From positions 1 to 64,000 of the forward strand of contig JAKQOG010000074.1 of the NCBI GenBank assembly GCA_029565395.1: a stretch of DNA of 64,000 nucleotides, given 5' to 3'. The notes beneath the pieces are model-generated. The model searched no databases. It was given only the letters and a program-made list of their open reading frames with translations, and was not told where the DNA came from. How positions within the stretch are numbered: position 1 is the stretch's first letter; each line of letters starts with the position of its first letter. This DNA is from Candidatus Hydrogenedentota bacterium. GTDB lineage: Bacteria > Hydrogenedentota > Hydrogenedentia > Hydrogenedentales > CAILVY01. A program made the translations under genes and the position numbers. Below are positions 16,206 to 25,584 of the stretch, in pieces.

Positions 16206-17291
16206 ATGCGCGTATTGATTACAGGCGGCGGCACGGGCGGGCATACTTCACCCGCCGTGGCGGTTATTCAGGAGCTTCGACGGCGGGTTCCGAATGTGGA
16301 GTTGATGTGGGCGGGTTGCCGGGGGGCGGTTGAGGAGCGGGTGAGCGCCATGCAGCAGGTGCCTTTTCGATCGGTTCCGTCGGAGGGCTGGCCACGCCGC
16401 AATTCCTTGCGGCGGGTCTGGGTGGCGTTGAAATTGATGGCGGGGGTGGTGCGGGCGCTGGGCATAATGGTTTTTTTCCGCCCCACCATGGTGGTGGGTG
16501 TTGGCGGGTATGTTTCGTTGCCTGTGGGATTGGCGGCGCAATTGCTGCGCGTTCCGACGTTCCTTCATGAGCAAAATAAACGGCTGGGAATGACGAATCG
16601 GATCTTGGCGCGCCGGGCATCTCGGTTATTCCTGAGTTATGAAAACACGCTGGGCACGTATCCCAAGGAGAAGGCGGTGGTGGTGGGCAATCCCGTCCGG
16701 GCGGATTTTCTGACGCCGCCAGACCGAAGCGAGGCGTGCCGGAGGTTTGATCTGGATCCGGACCGGCCGGTGGTGCTGGTGAGCGGAGGCAGCCAAGGCG
16801 CTCGCACGCTGAATCAGGCGATGAAAACGGTGGTGGAGGGTCTGGGTTCCGGTGATCCTCAGTTTATATGGATGACCGGCAAGTATGAGGCGGAAGAAGC
16901 GCGTGACGTGGCAAGTGGACGAACCGCGCAGGTGCGCGTATTTCCGTTCATAGAAGATATGGCAGGGGCGTGCGCGGCAGCGGATCTCATTGTAAGCCGT
17001 GCGGGAGCTTCGAGCACGGCGGAACTGGCCGTGCTTGGCAAACCCTCGATATTGGTCCCGTTCCCCTTCGCCACCGACAATCATCAGGAAAAGAATGCGC
17101 GGGCGTTTGAAGAATCGGGCGCATCGATAGTACTGACGGATGCGGAATGTACGGGAGAGCGCCTTACAGGGTTATTCAAGGAACTATTTTCACGTCCGGA
17201 GCGTTTAGCGGCCATGGGCCACGCCGCAGGCGCTTTGGGCAAGCCTGATGCCGCCGTCCAGTTGGTGGAGGTTATTTTGAAAGCGATTTAA
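16206..17291 (+). CDS. murG: UDP-N-acetylglucosamine--lipid I N-acetylglucosaminyltransferase MurG
   Basis: MurG converts lipid I to lipid II on the inner face of the membrane. The 361-residue GT-B protein has the first G-loop ITGGGTGGHTSPAVAV, a second glycine loop VVGVGGYVS, SGGSQGARTLNQ, and the UDP-GlcNAc-binding SRAGASSTAELAVLGKP block. GAGGCGG precedes the ATG, 6 bases after ftsW. It is the last gene of the operon: murC, murB, ddl, ftsQ, ftsA and ftsZ do not follow. The next gene is on the opposite strand. Confidence 0.97.
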   Translation: MRVLITGGGTGGHTSPAVAVIQELRRRVPNVELMWAGCRGAVEERVSAMQQVPFRSVPSEGWPRRNSLRRVWVALKLMAGVVRALGIMVFFRPTMVVGVGGYVSLPVGLAAQLLRVPTFLHEQNKRLGMTNRILARRASRLFLSYENTLGTYPKEKAVVVGNPVRADFLTPPDRSEACRRFDLDPDRPVVLVSGGSQGARTLNQAMKTVVEGLGSGDPQFIWMTGKYEAEEARDVASGRTAQVRVFPFIEDMAGACAAADLIVSRAGASSTAELAVLGKPSILVPFPFATDNHQEKNARAFEESGASIVLTDAECTGERLTGLFKELFSRPERLAAMGHAAGALGKPDAAVQLVEVILKAI

Positions 17292-17331
17292 GGCGCCGAT
17301 GCCGCGAGAATGTTGAGGGGTTTTCTTGAAT

Positions 17332-18198
17332 TCATACCAGCGCGAAGACAGGGGTGCTGTCTTTCTTGGTTTCAGCGACGATGGAAGCAACATCCTCCGT
17401 GGGAATGCATAATTCCGCCCACAATTCCCGATCAAGCAGGGTTTGCATCCGTTCATCAGCAGCATTCTCTGCCTCCAGGATCTCGGTGATAAGCTCCGAT
17501 GTCCGCACCGTTTCGGTGAGAAGCCGAGTTTCGGGCACGGCGTTTTCCGGCTGGTTGTGCCAAGTTACTGCATGTACCAGGGGCATAGGAAGGTTCCAGA
17601 GGTCCAAAAGATATCCGCCGATTTCTCCGTGGTCGATCCCAAGAATGTCTCGTTCGATGTCCGCGCTGTCCGCCCCCTTCGACTCAAAGGCTGCGTGAAG
17701 TTGTTCGTAATCATCGGGGAAATACTGGTCCAGGATGAGGAAGCCAAGATCATGAAGAAGGCCCGCCATATACGCCTCTTCCTCCGCGAAAGATTTCGAT
17801 GATCTCGCAGCGCGGGCGATAACACGCCCGGCCACCGCAGTACATAGGCTTCGCCGCCAGAAGCGCTTTGGATTCAAGTGGGATCCCGTGGTCTTAAACG
17901 TACGGATAAGAGCGGCGCTGGAGACCAACTGGCCGACTTCCTTGAGCCCGAGGCGTACGATTGCGTCTCGAACGGATACGATTGTCCCCGACATGCTGCT
18001 ATAGAACATGACGGAGTTGGCCACCCGAAGCACCCCTCCGGCAATCCCGGGATCCTCCTCAATGACCAGGGCAATTTCGGCAACCCCTGAAGATTCGCTG
18101 TGCAGCAGTCTCTCCAGTTCCGTCAGGATGGATGGCAAGGTGGGCAGATCTTCGACCGTGGCAAGTTTGACCTTCAGTTTGTCTCGAAATGTACTCAT
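17332..18198 (-). CDS. HDOD domain-containing protein
   Basis: The HDOD domain is a degenerate HD-type helical domain used in bacterial signalling. The 288-residue protein fits it over most of its length. It has LPTLPSILTELERLL, an IEEDPGIAGGVLRVANS segment, DAIVRLGLKEVGQLV, and YMAGLLHDLGFLILDQY followed by DHGEIGGYLLDLWNLP. The LLHDLG and DHGEIG blocks retain HD-like residues. ATG 18198 is chosen with GGAGGTC eight bases upstream. It converges with murG. The role is unknown. Confidence 0.85.
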   Translation of the reverse strand: MSTFRDKLKVKLATVEDLPTLPSILTELERLLHSESSGVAEIALVIEEDPGIAGGVLRVANSVMFYSSMSGTIVSVRDAIVRLGLKEVGQLVSSAALIRTFKTTGSHLNPKRFWRRSLCTAVAGRVIARAARSSKSFAEEEAYMAGLLHDLGFLILDQYFPDDYEQLHAAFESKGADSADIERDILGIDHGEIGGYLLDLWNLPMPLVHAVTWHNQPENAVPETRLLTETVRTSELITEILEAENAADERMQTLLDRELWAELCIPTEDVASIVAETKKDSTPVFALV

Positions 18199-18633
18199 CG
18201 TACGTGACCTCCAGAACCGATGCCCTACCCGGCCCACAAGCAGCCACACATGCCAATCAGGGGTGAAAATTCAGCGTATTTGCACACCTATATTATATAG
18301 GGAAACTCCTGTCCGCCGCCATTAATTATATTGAATAAAACATTTTGCCAACCCGCTTGTTCTATCATCGAGTATCCCCCCAATGGCAAACCTCTCAATA
18401 AGCGATTAAAAACCACCATTTACACATGCCTAGAGCGTCCGTTACGCGAGAGTCAAGCGATAGGGGCAGACACGAATGAACTCGAAAAAGAAGAAGGCAG
18501 ACGGCACTATAGTGTGAAACCCGTCTAATGTACGGTCTTATTTTTTGATGCTGTAACCGGAATCCATGGAGAGGGGTCTAATATTCGTCAGAGATGAGAA
18601 TATTGTGCAAACCGAGGCCGGAGGATATGACGG
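18199..18633. other. Divergent intergenic region
   Basis: No gene is supported in these 435 bases between the HDOD gene and the glycosidase-like gene. A minus-strand TATAAT reads from 18297 to 18292, without a clear -35. A 7-bp inverted repeat AATATTC/GAATATT at 18580-18604 lies just upstream of the rightward gene and could be an operator. The middle (18330-18530) shows nothing recognisable. Confidence 0.4.
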
Positions 18634-19905
18634 ATGCGTTGCCTATTGCCGGTAGTGGCAGGATGTCTGTTGATTGGGATTGGGGGGTCTTCCGGCGCAT
18701 CGAAGGTTAGCCTTGCTCCGGATGGGATGATTGAGGTGGAGGGAAAGCGGCTGTTTGTCATCGGTTTATATGAAAATCCAAAGGAAGATGCGGTGTTGGA
18801 TACGGTGGCGCAGGCGGGTTTCAATCTGATACGGGGTTCGGAAGATGCGGGGGATATAGAGCGGATACACCAACGCGGGATGTATGTCTGGCTGAACACA
18901 GGGGGGCGAATTGAAATTAAGGATCCCTCCCCAGAGCGAACGCAACCACTGAAGGAGATGGTGGAACGTTGGGGGAAGCATCCGGCGTTGCTGGTCTGGG
19001 AAGTTCCCGATGAAGCGTTGTGGAGTTGCATGTTGGGGGCACTGGGACAGCCGGTTCCGTTTGTGCAGCGATGGAAGATATTCCAGGAGAATTCCGCCGT
19101 ATTAAGCGCCCGAATGAAGGCGGGGTATGGTGTTTTGAAAGAACTTGATCCGGATCATCCGGTGTGGATGAATCATGCGGCGGGCAATCAACTGGAAGAC
19201 TTGGCGGCCATAAACCGGGCGGCGGATATCGTGGGATGTGATGAATACCCTTTGTTGCCGTACCGGATGTGGCCGGTGGATGTATCGCACAGTGTTTTAG
19301 GGTCCATCGGGACGTGTACTTTGCGCATGCAGGCGGCGGCGCCGGGAAAACCGGTGTGGATGGTGCTTCAGGGGATGAGTTGGGCGGATATTGGCGTTAT
19401 TTTCCCGAAGCGTCCGGGGACGGGTCAATATCCCACGTTTGAGGAGTCGCGCTTTATGGCCTATGACGCGATTGTATGCGGGGCGCGCGGTGTGTTGTAT
19501 TGGGGGACGCACACGTTGGGCAAGGATAGCCCATGCTGGCACGGCTTGCTGCGGGTGGCGCGGGAACTATCGGACCATCAGGCGTTGCTTTCCGCGCCGG
19601 ATGCCGCGGTGCGTCCGGAGGTTGAAACCGCGGCAACCGCGGCAACGGAATGGTTCAGCTATCACGTGTTGGGGACATACTTCAACGTGCGCGCATTGGG
19701 AAAACAGGTGGCGGACAAGACGTGGTGGATAGTAGTCAATGAAATGCCCACGCCTTGCGCATATACCTTGCGGGGAATGAAAGAATTTGATGGCCAAGCG
19801 TATGAAGAGACGGCGGCGGGAGTTCGAATGGCAGTAAATGGCGGTTCGTTGGAAGGGGTGTTGCCCGCAAATGGCGTGCATATTTTGAAACCGGTGCAGG
19901 AGTAA
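18634..19905 (+). CDS. Secreted glycoside-hydrolase-like (TIM-barrel) protein
   Basis: The 423-residue protein has an N-terminal export signal (LLPVVAGCLLIGIGGSSGAS). It reads like a glycosidase-type (beta/alpha)8 barrel. An opening strand carries the substrate-side IGLYENPKEDA; then come LVWEVPDEA, HPVWMNHAAGNQ, DIVGCDEYPLLP, and late in the barrel ARGVLYWGTHT. The E and D in WEVPDEA and GCDEYP are plausible active-site acids, but the GH family is not identified. A Cys at residue 11 preceded by VAG could be a lipobox, though it falls very early. GGAGG precedes the ATG. Confidence 0.6.
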   Translation: MRCLLPVVAGCLLIGIGGSSGASKVSLAPDGMIEVEGKRLFVIGLYENPKEDAVLDTVAQAGFNLIRGSEDAGDIERIHQRGMYVWLNTGGRIEIKDPSPERTQPLKEMVERWGKHPALLVWEVPDEALWSCMLGALGQPVPFVQRWKIFQENSAVLSARMKAGYGVLKELDPDHPVWMNHAAGNQLEDLAAINRAADIVGCDEYPLLPYRMWPVDVSHSVLGSIGTCTLRMQAAAPGKPVWMVLQGMSWADIGVIFPKRPGTGQYPTFEESRFMAYDAIVCGARGVLYWGTHTLGKDSPCWHGLLRVARELSDHQALLSAPDAAVRPEVETAATAATEWFSYHVLGTYFNVRALGKQVADKTWWIVVNEMPTPCAYTLRGMKEFDGQAYEETAAGVRMAVNGGSLEGVLPANGVHILKPVQE

Positions 19906-19994
19906 GAAAGGACAAAATCGAAAAACGGCGCGGTTCCAGGTATTATTTGCGGGTTTTGAAAAGAGAAGAAATAATTGGGAAGTAAGGGTTCGGA

Positions 19995-20660
19995 ATGGCG
20001 ATGGGTAAGGAGACAGCGGCATTGCGGGCGCATTATGACGCGCTGGCGGGTTCGTATGATGGGGAGGCGAACCAAGCCTGCAAGCGCGCCTATGCGGAAT
20101 TGATCCGGCGGGTGCTCGGCAATGCGAAGCGGGTGTTGGAAATCGGCGCGGGGACGGGCAAGCTGCTTTCAGATCTTGATGCGCCCTTTAAGGTAGCCAC
20201 GGATTTCTCCCCTCAAATGATGGTGGCGCGCAAAGAGGAATGCCTGGTACACCGTGCGACGGCCAATGCCGAGCAGCTTCCGTTTCAAGATTCCACCTTT
20301 GATTTTGTTTTGAACGTGAATCTTTTGGAGCATGTATCCTCGCCGCCGCAAGTGGTTTCGGAAGCGGCGCGGGTGTTGACGCCGGGAGGACGTTTTTTAG
20401 CAATCACGCCGAATGGCGACTTGGCGTGGCTATTGGAACTATTGGAACGGCTTCACCTCAAGCTGCCGGAAGGTCCGCACCGTTTCCTGCCCTTTGATGA
20501 GTTGGCGGCATTGGGAGGGTCTTTATTCCGGGTGGAGGAGGCACGCCGGTTTCTGGCGTGTCCGGCAGGTCCTTCGGGATGGGTGCGATGGGTGGATGGT
20601 CTTTCAGGCAAAGGCCGCGGCTGGGGATTGTTTCAGTATTTACTGATGGAGAAGCGTTGA
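19995..20660 (+). CDS. Class I SAM-dependent methyltransferase
   Basis: The 221-residue protein matches the methyltransferase type-11 layout. Motif I is VLEIGAGTGKLLSDL, followed by ATDFSPQMM, the post-I block ANAEQLPFQDSTFDFVLNVNLLEHV and VLTPGGRFLAITPNGD. The C-terminus contains a helix-rich cap. The methyl acceptor cannot be read from sequence. An in-frame ATG two codons later is an alternative start. It stands alone, 89 bases after the glycosidase-like gene and before the ABC exporter operon. Confidence 0.8.
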   Translation: MAMGKETAALRAHYDALAGSYDGEANQACKRAYAELIRRVLGNAKRVLEIGAGTGKLLSDLDAPFKVATDFSPQMMVARKEECLVHRATANAEQLPFQDSTFDFVLNVNLLEHVSSPPQVVSEAARVLTPGGRFLAITPNGDLAWLLELLERLHLKLPEGPHRFLPFDELAALGGSLFRVEEARRFLACPAGPSGWVRWVDGLSGKGRGWGLFQYLLMEKR

Positions 20661-20736
20661 ATAATAATGAAAAAAGCAGACCAACAACCTGTAGCGCCCG
20701 CCCGGTGGAACAAATTGAGCCCTCTGAGGGCGAGAT

Positions 20737-21474
20737 ATGGTAGTATGCAATCCTATGACGAATGAAAGTCAAGATAGTTTTATCCGGGTCAAAGATATTA
20801 CGAAAATCTATGACATGGGCGATTCTGTCGTAGAAGCGCTTGTGGGGGTGTCGCTGGAAATAGAACAAGGCACGTATGTGGCGATCATGGGGCCGTCGGG
20901 TTCGGGGAAGACGACGTTTTTGGATATTTTGGGGTGCCTGTCGCGTCCGACGTCGGGGGAATATTGGTTAAAGGGCCAAAAGGTCAGTGATTTTTCCGAA
21001 GCGCGGCTTGCGCAGTTACGCAATCATGAAATAGGGTTCGTGTTTCAGAATTTCAATTTGCTTCCGCGCGCCTCGGCGCTGGGGAACGTTGAATTGCCTC
21101 TTCTGTATGACGGGGTGCCGCGCCGGGAGCGGGTGCGCCGTGCGCGGGAATCACTGGAGGCGGTGGGTCTCGGGGACCGGGCGCATCACCGCCCGAACGA
21201 GATGTCGGGGGGGCAGCGGCAGCGGGTGGCAATCGCGCGGGCGCTGGTGAATCAGCCGTCGATTGTATTTGCGGATGAACCGACGGGGAATCTGGATTCG
21301 CGCAGTGGAGAAAGCATCATGATGCTTTTTAATGAGTTGCATGCCCAAGGCAAGACCATCGTCATGGTGACCCATGAACCGGATATTGCCCAGCATGCGG
21401 AACGGGTCATAAGCTTCAAAGACGGATTGGCGGTGAAAGACGTATGGCAACGCAAAAGAGAAAATCAATCCTAG
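20737..21474 (+). CDS. ABC transporter ATP-binding protein (MacB/LolD type)
   Basis: This 245-residue ATPase carries Walker A GPSGSGKT (52-59), a Q-loop FVFQNFNLLPRASALGN, the signature MSGGQRQRVAIARAL, Walker B IVFADEPTGNLDS and the switch MVTHEP. The wording FNLLPRASALGNVELPLLY is typical of MacB/LolD-family ATPases that power substrate extrusion from the periplasm. ATG 20737 has GAGGGCGAG just upstream; ATG 20755 lacks one. It overlaps the adaptor gene by 31 bases and forms an operon with the next two genes. Confidence 0.92.
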   Translation: MVVCNPMTNESQDSFIRVKDITKIYDMGDSVVEALVGVSLEIEQGTYVAIMGPSGSGKTTFLDILGCLSRPTSGEYWLKGQKVSDFSEARLAQLRNHEIGFVFQNFNLLPRASALGNVELPLLYDGVPRRERVRRARESLEAVGLGDRAHHRPNEMSGGQRQRVAIARALVNQPSIVFADEPTGNLDSRSGESIMMLFNELHAQGKTIVMVTHEPDIAQHAERVISFKDGLAVKDVWQRKRENQS

Positions 21475-22700
21475 TACCCATCCTCATATGGGCCGTTATA
21501 GCCGTGGTGATCGTAGGCGCCGGGGCGTATTTTTATACGCGGGAGCCTGAGATCGAGGTGACGACGGGCAAGGTGGAGCGGTGCATGGTGGAGGAGACGA
21601 TATCGTCGATTGCATCGGGAACCGTGATGCCCAAGGAGCGGTCAATGGTGGCGGCGGGGAGTCTGGGAACAATTTCGAAGGTGTTGGTGGAGGAAGGCGA
21701 CAAAGTGAACGAGGGGGATTTGCTGGTGGAGTTGGATCACAAGGAATTGGATGCGCAGTTGGCGCTGACCCAGGCGAATTTGAAGGTGGGTCAATCACGG
21801 TTGGAGCAGGCCCGTATCGCGGCGAAGATTTACGAAGAAATATCCGCCACGCGGGTAAGCCAAGTGACGGCGCAATTGGATCAGGCGCAACTGGATTTCA
21901 ACCGGGTGAAGGAGTTATCGGAGAAAAAAGCCGTCTCGCAGAGTGATTTTGAAAAGGTGGCGCTGGCGGTTCGGGTGGCGCGGGAGACCAAGGCGGCGGC
22001 AGAGGCGAGCCAAAAGGAAAACCTGGTGCGTGCGGAGGAGATCCGTTCCGCGGAAGCGGCCATCGAGCAAATGGAGGCGGCAGTGCGGGTGGCGGAGGCG
22101 GCACGGGATCGTGCTTTGGTGCGGGCGCCGTTTCCGGGCGTGATTGCGAAGAAAATCCTGCAAGTGGGCGAAGCGGTGGCGATGGGTCTTCCGTTGTTGC
22201 AAATGGTGCGTTTGGACGACTGCTATATTGAAGCGCCGTTTGACGAGGCGAATACGGCGCAAATCAGGTTGGGGCAGGAGGTGCGGCTCAATTTGGATCC
22301 GTATCCCGGCATGACATTCAAGGGCGAAGTTGTTTATATCTCCCCGGTCGTCACGGTAAACAAGGAATTGACGCGCACCTTGGACATCAAAGTGCAGATC
22401 TTGGAACAACAGGAGAAATTCATGCCGGGGATGTCCTCGGACGTTACCATCATCGTCCAGCGCAAGGAAAACGTGTTGGCGGTACCCAGTGAATCGCTGG
22501 TTCGGGATGAGTTTGCCTATGTAATCGAAAATGGTCATGCGGTCCATCATAACGTGAAGCTGGGCATCGGCAATTGGGAACAGCAGGAAGTGCTGGAAGG
22601 TCTTGAGGAAGGCCAGACCATCATAACCTCGGTGGCCATCAAGGCGTTGAAAGACGGGTCGAAAGTGCGGGTTGTAAGCGAACTGGGCAGCGGCGGATGA
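21444..22700 (+). CDS. Periplasmic adaptor (HlyD/MacA-type membrane fusion protein)
   Basis: The 418-residue protein has an N-terminal membrane anchor (ILVPILIWAVIAVVIVGAGAYF), a lipoyl half-motif with KVLVEEGDKVNEGDLLVELD, and a long alpha-hairpin (~90-215, many Ala/Glu/Arg). The second lipoyl half is RAPFPGVIAKKILQVGEAV, followed by beta-barrel and membrane-proximal domains. This is the MacA/HlyD layout linking an inner-membrane ABC pump to an outer-membrane channel. No TolC-like gene is nearby. It overlaps both neighbours, so the three genes are translationally coupled. Confidence 0.92.
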   Translation: MATQKRKSILVPILIWAVIAVVIVGAGAYFYTREPEIEVTTGKVERCMVEETISSIASGTVMPKERSMVAAGSLGTISKVLVEEGDKVNEGDLLVELDHKELDAQLALTQANLKVGQSRLEQARIAAKIYEEISATRVSQVTAQLDQAQLDFNRVKELSEKKAVSQSDFEKVALAVRVARETKAAAEASQKENLVRAEEIRSAEAAIEQMEAAVRVAEAARDRALVRAPFPGVIAKKILQVGEAVAMGLPLLQMVRLDDCYIEAPFDEANTAQIRLGQEVRLNLDPYPGMTFKGEVVYISPVVTVNKELTRTLDIKVQILEQQEKFMPGMSSDVTIIVQRKENVLAVPSESLVRDEFAYVIENGHAVHHNVKLGIGNWEQQEVLEGLEEGQTIITSVAIKALKDGSKVRVVSELGSGG

Positions 22701-23902
22701 ATGGAATAGAATATTTTCTCACGGCATTGCGTTCGATAGGCCAGAACAAGGTGCGCGCCATACTGACCACGCTAGGCGTGATCATTGGCGTGATGTCCGT
22801 AATTTTGCTGATTGCACTGGGGGAATCGGCACAAGCGTATGTAGAGCGCGAATTCGCCATTATGGGGAGCAATGTGCTCATTATCACGCCAGGGCGGCAG
22901 GAGACCACCGGGATGTTCCCTATCAGCGCCGGGGCGCACCGGAAATTGACCTATGACATCGCCAAATCGATAAAACGGAAAGCATCGGGCGTGACCGGTG
23001 TTGCGTCGAACTGCATCGGGCTGGCGGCCGTGAAATTCCGCACCCGGGAACGGCATGTATTGTTGATAGGCACCACGCCGGATTTCGAAGGCGTCCGGCA
23101 GCTCTATACGCAAATAGGCCGGTTTGTTTCTCAAAAAGACGTTGAGCTCAACAACAAGGTTTGTGTCATCGGCACCACGGTGAAACGGGAACTGTTTGGC
23201 GACCAACAGGCCTTGTATGAGACGGTATCCATCAATAGCTGCAAGCACATGATTGTGGGCATTCTTGAAGAGCGTGGAATGGCACTGGGGATCGATCTGG
23301 GGGACCTGGTGATTGTGCCGCTCCCAAGCGCGCAGCAGATGTTTAACATGGAAGGCGTGGGCGAGATTCTGGTGGGGGCGCGCAGCCAGGAAGATATTCC
23401 GATCGCCTCGGCCGCAATAAAACGGATTATTAAGTCGGCTCACGATAATAATGAGGATTTTACCATTACCGATCAGGACGGAATGCTCAAAACCTTCTCG
23501 CGTATATTCGACATGCTGCGTTTGATGCTGACGGGGATTGCGTCCATATCGCTGCTGGTGGGCGGGATTGGCATCATGAACATCATGCTGGTGTCGGTGC
23601 GGGAGCGCACGCGGGAGGTTGGGGTGCGCAAGGCCGTGGGGGCCACGCGGACGGATGTCGCGATGCAATTTCTGATAGAAGCCGTCACCCTGAGTGTTAT
23701 TGGCGGATTGATCGGGCTGAGTTTGGGGGCGTTTGGGGCGTTTGTGATTCATTTTCTGTATCCCAATCTTCCGATAGGCATCTCGATGTGGGCGGCCCTG
23801 ATGGCCTTTTTCTTCAGTCTTGGCGTAGGCGTGTTTTTTGGGGTGTATCCGGCGGTCAAGGCCGCCAGCGTGGACCCGGTGGTGGCCCTTCGCTACGAAT
23901 AA
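22697..23902 (+). CDS. ABC transporter permease (MacB/FtsX type)
   Basis: The 401-residue protein has the MacB permease layout. One N-terminal membrane helix (ILTTLGVIIGVMSVILLIAL) is followed by a periplasmic MacB-PCD domain (~45-260) and three C-terminal helices. These contain IGIMNIMLVSVRERTREVGVRKAVGATR, the FtsX-family signature, and end in GVYPAVKAASVDPVVALRYE. With the ATPase and adaptor it makes a tripartite exporter of unknown cargo (macrolide, peptide or lipid-type in studied relatives). It overlaps the adaptor by 4 bases. Confidence 0.93.
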   Translation: MNGIEYFLTALRSIGQNKVRAILTTLGVIIGVMSVILLIALGESAQAYVEREFAIMGSNVLIITPGRQETTGMFPISAGAHRKLTYDIAKSIKRKASGVTGVASNCIGLAAVKFRTRERHVLLIGTTPDFEGVRQLYTQIGRFVSQKDVELNNKVCVIGTTVKRELFGDQQALYETVSINSCKHMIVGILEERGMALGIDLGDLVIVPLPSAQQMFNMEGVGEILVGARSQEDIPIASAAIKRIIKSAHDNNEDFTITDQDGMLKTFSRIFDMLRLMLTGIASISLLVGGIGIMNIMLVSVRERTREVGVRKAVGATRTDVAMQFLIEAVTLSVIGGLIGLSLGAFGAFVIHFLYPNLPIGISMWAALMAFFFSLGVGVFFGVYPAVKAASVDPVVALRYE

Positions 23903-23920
23903 TTTCTGCTGGGCGATTTT

Positions 23921-23952
23921 AAAATCAGGAAACGCAGTGAAGTCTGATTTTT
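23921..23952 (+). terminator. Possible weak terminator after the exporter operon
   Basis: AAAATCAG at 23921-23928 pairs with CTGATTTT at 23944-23951 around a 15-base loop, ending in five Ts. The 8-bp stem is AT-rich, so the call is tentative. Confidence 0.3.
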
Positions 23953-24044
23953 CCCTCCTGGAATGCAAGGCGCCGCCTTTGAAACCTGGGAGGAAATTGA
24001 TGGTCCAACTAAAGAAAGTCTGCAGAACACAATGAGGAGGGTTT

Positions 24045-25532
24045 ATGCGGGCTGCTTTTTGGCTGTTTTGTTTTCATTGCGCCGCATTCGCCGCGGCGCA
24101 ACCTCCCCCACTCCATGTGTGCCTCATCTCCGGTTCATTCGAATATACCTCGGATACCTCGCTGGAAGGATTAAAGAAATACCTGGAATCCGGCTACCGC
24201 GTGGACTGCACGCTCCTGAAAGCCTTGGATTGGGATCAGTTGCCCGGCCTGGAAGCATTGGACACCTGTGATGTGGCGCTGTTTTTCACGCGCCGCCTCA
24301 CGCTGAAAGGAAAAGATCTGGACCGCATCAAACACTATTGCGATTCCGGAAAGCCGATTGTGGCCGTGCGCACCGCCAGTCACGGGTTTCAACATTGGCT
24401 TGCGTTCGACAAAGAAGTGTTGGGCGGGAATTATCAGGGGCATCTCGATGAAGGCCCCACCACCGACACCCATGTGGCCACGTTGCTGAAAAATCATCCG
24501 GTGCTGGAAGGCGTGGGACCTATTCGGTCCCGCTACTCGCTTTATAAAACAAAACCCGTGGCCAAGGACGTGGCGGTGCTTTTGTACGGGCAGACGCCCT
24601 TCTCGAACGGACCGCAACCGCTTGCTTGGACGCGGGAGCATAAGGGCGGGCGCATCGTTTACACCTCCCTGGGCGGCGTGGGCGATTTTGACGGCGAGAG
24701 TTTTAAGCGCATGTTGGCCAATGCCTTGTTTTGGACTGCCCAGAGGGCGGTAGACCGCGTTCCACTTCCCATACTGACGCCCAGGAGCCGGATGGAAGGG
24801 CAACTCCTGCTCACATTACGCACTCGATCTGAAGTGAATGGCGCATGGCCGGAAACGGTTGTTGAAAAAGCGCTGCCCGTTTCGGAGACCGCTATTTTAC
24901 TTTGCGATATGTGGGACAAGCATTGGTGTACGTTCGCCAGTGACCGGGTGGCCGCGATGGCGCCCAGGATGAATACGGTGATCACCGCCGCCCGCCAGGC
25001 CGGAGTGCAGATTATCCATGCGCCTTCGGAAACCTTGGGATTTTATGTGGACACTCCCCCGCGCCGGCGAGCGCAGGCCGCGCCACCGGTGGAGCCGCCT
25101 GCGGAAATAACCATTGATGAACCTCCTCTGCCCATCGACGATTCGGACGGTGGATGTCCGTTGTCAGACAAATCGTATGGCGCCTGGACCCGGCAGCATC
25201 CCGCTATTGTGATTTCAGATGCGGACATTATTTCCGACGATGGCCGGGAAATTTATAACTACTTGCGGCAGGAGGGGATCAAGAATGTGATCTTCATGGG
25301 GGTCCATACCAATATGTGCGTGCTGGGCCGATCCTTTGGCATCCGCCAGATGACCAAGTGGGGGGTGAAGTGTTTTCTTGTACGCGATCTCACCGACACC
25401 ATGTACAACCCGGCCATGCCCCCGCGGGTCACCCATGACGAGGGTACGGAACGGGTGGTTCAACATATCGAAAAATACTGGTGCCCATCGCTGCTCAGCA
25501 GCGATCTCATGAATGCCATTGCACGCAAATAA
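24045..25532 (+). CDS. ThuA-like domain fused to isochorismatase-like (cysteine hydrolase) domain, exported
   Basis: The 495-residue protein starts with a signal peptide (AAFWLFCFHCAAFAAAQ) preceded by GAGGAGG. Residues ~20-245 match the ThuA fold, a class-I-amidotransferase-like domain seen in sugar and trehalose utilisation proteins. It has CLISGSFEYTSD, DVALFFTRRLTLKG, VAVRTASHGFQHW and the late GRIVYTSLGGVGDFDG. Residues ~280-485 match isochorismatase-like hydrolases, with a D-K-C triad of D288 (LLCDMWD), probable K376 and C425 in NMCVLGR. A Pro-rich linker (~340-370) interrupts the second domain. The substrate is unknown; amide hydrolysis is typical for the second family. Confidence 0.8.
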   Translation: MRAAFWLFCFHCAAFAAAQPPPLHVCLISGSFEYTSDTSLEGLKKYLESGYRVDCTLLKALDWDQLPGLEALDTCDVALFFTRRLTLKGKDLDRIKHYCDSGKPIVAVRTASHGFQHWLAFDKEVLGGNYQGHLDEGPTTDTHVATLLKNHPVLEGVGPIRSRYSLYKTKPVAKDVAVLLYGQTPFSNGPQPLAWTREHKGGRIVYTSLGGVGDFDGESFKRMLANALFWTAQRAVDRVPLPILTPRSRMEGQLLLTLRTRSEVNGAWPETVVEKALPVSETAILLCDMWDKHWCTFASDRVAAMAPRMNTVITAARQAGVQIIHAPSETLGFYVDTPPRRRAQAAPPVEPPAEITIDEPPLPIDDSDGGCPLSDKSYGAWTRQHPAIVISDADIISDDGREIYNYLRQEGIKNVIFMGVHTNMCVLGRSFGIRQMTKWGVKCFLVRDLTDTMYNPAMPPRVTHDEGTERVVQHIEKYWCPSLLSSDLMNAIARK

Positions 25533-25584
25533 TTTTTTTGCATTCCGCCAAGATTGATCGCTTCGCGGCCAAGAAAGCGGCCAT

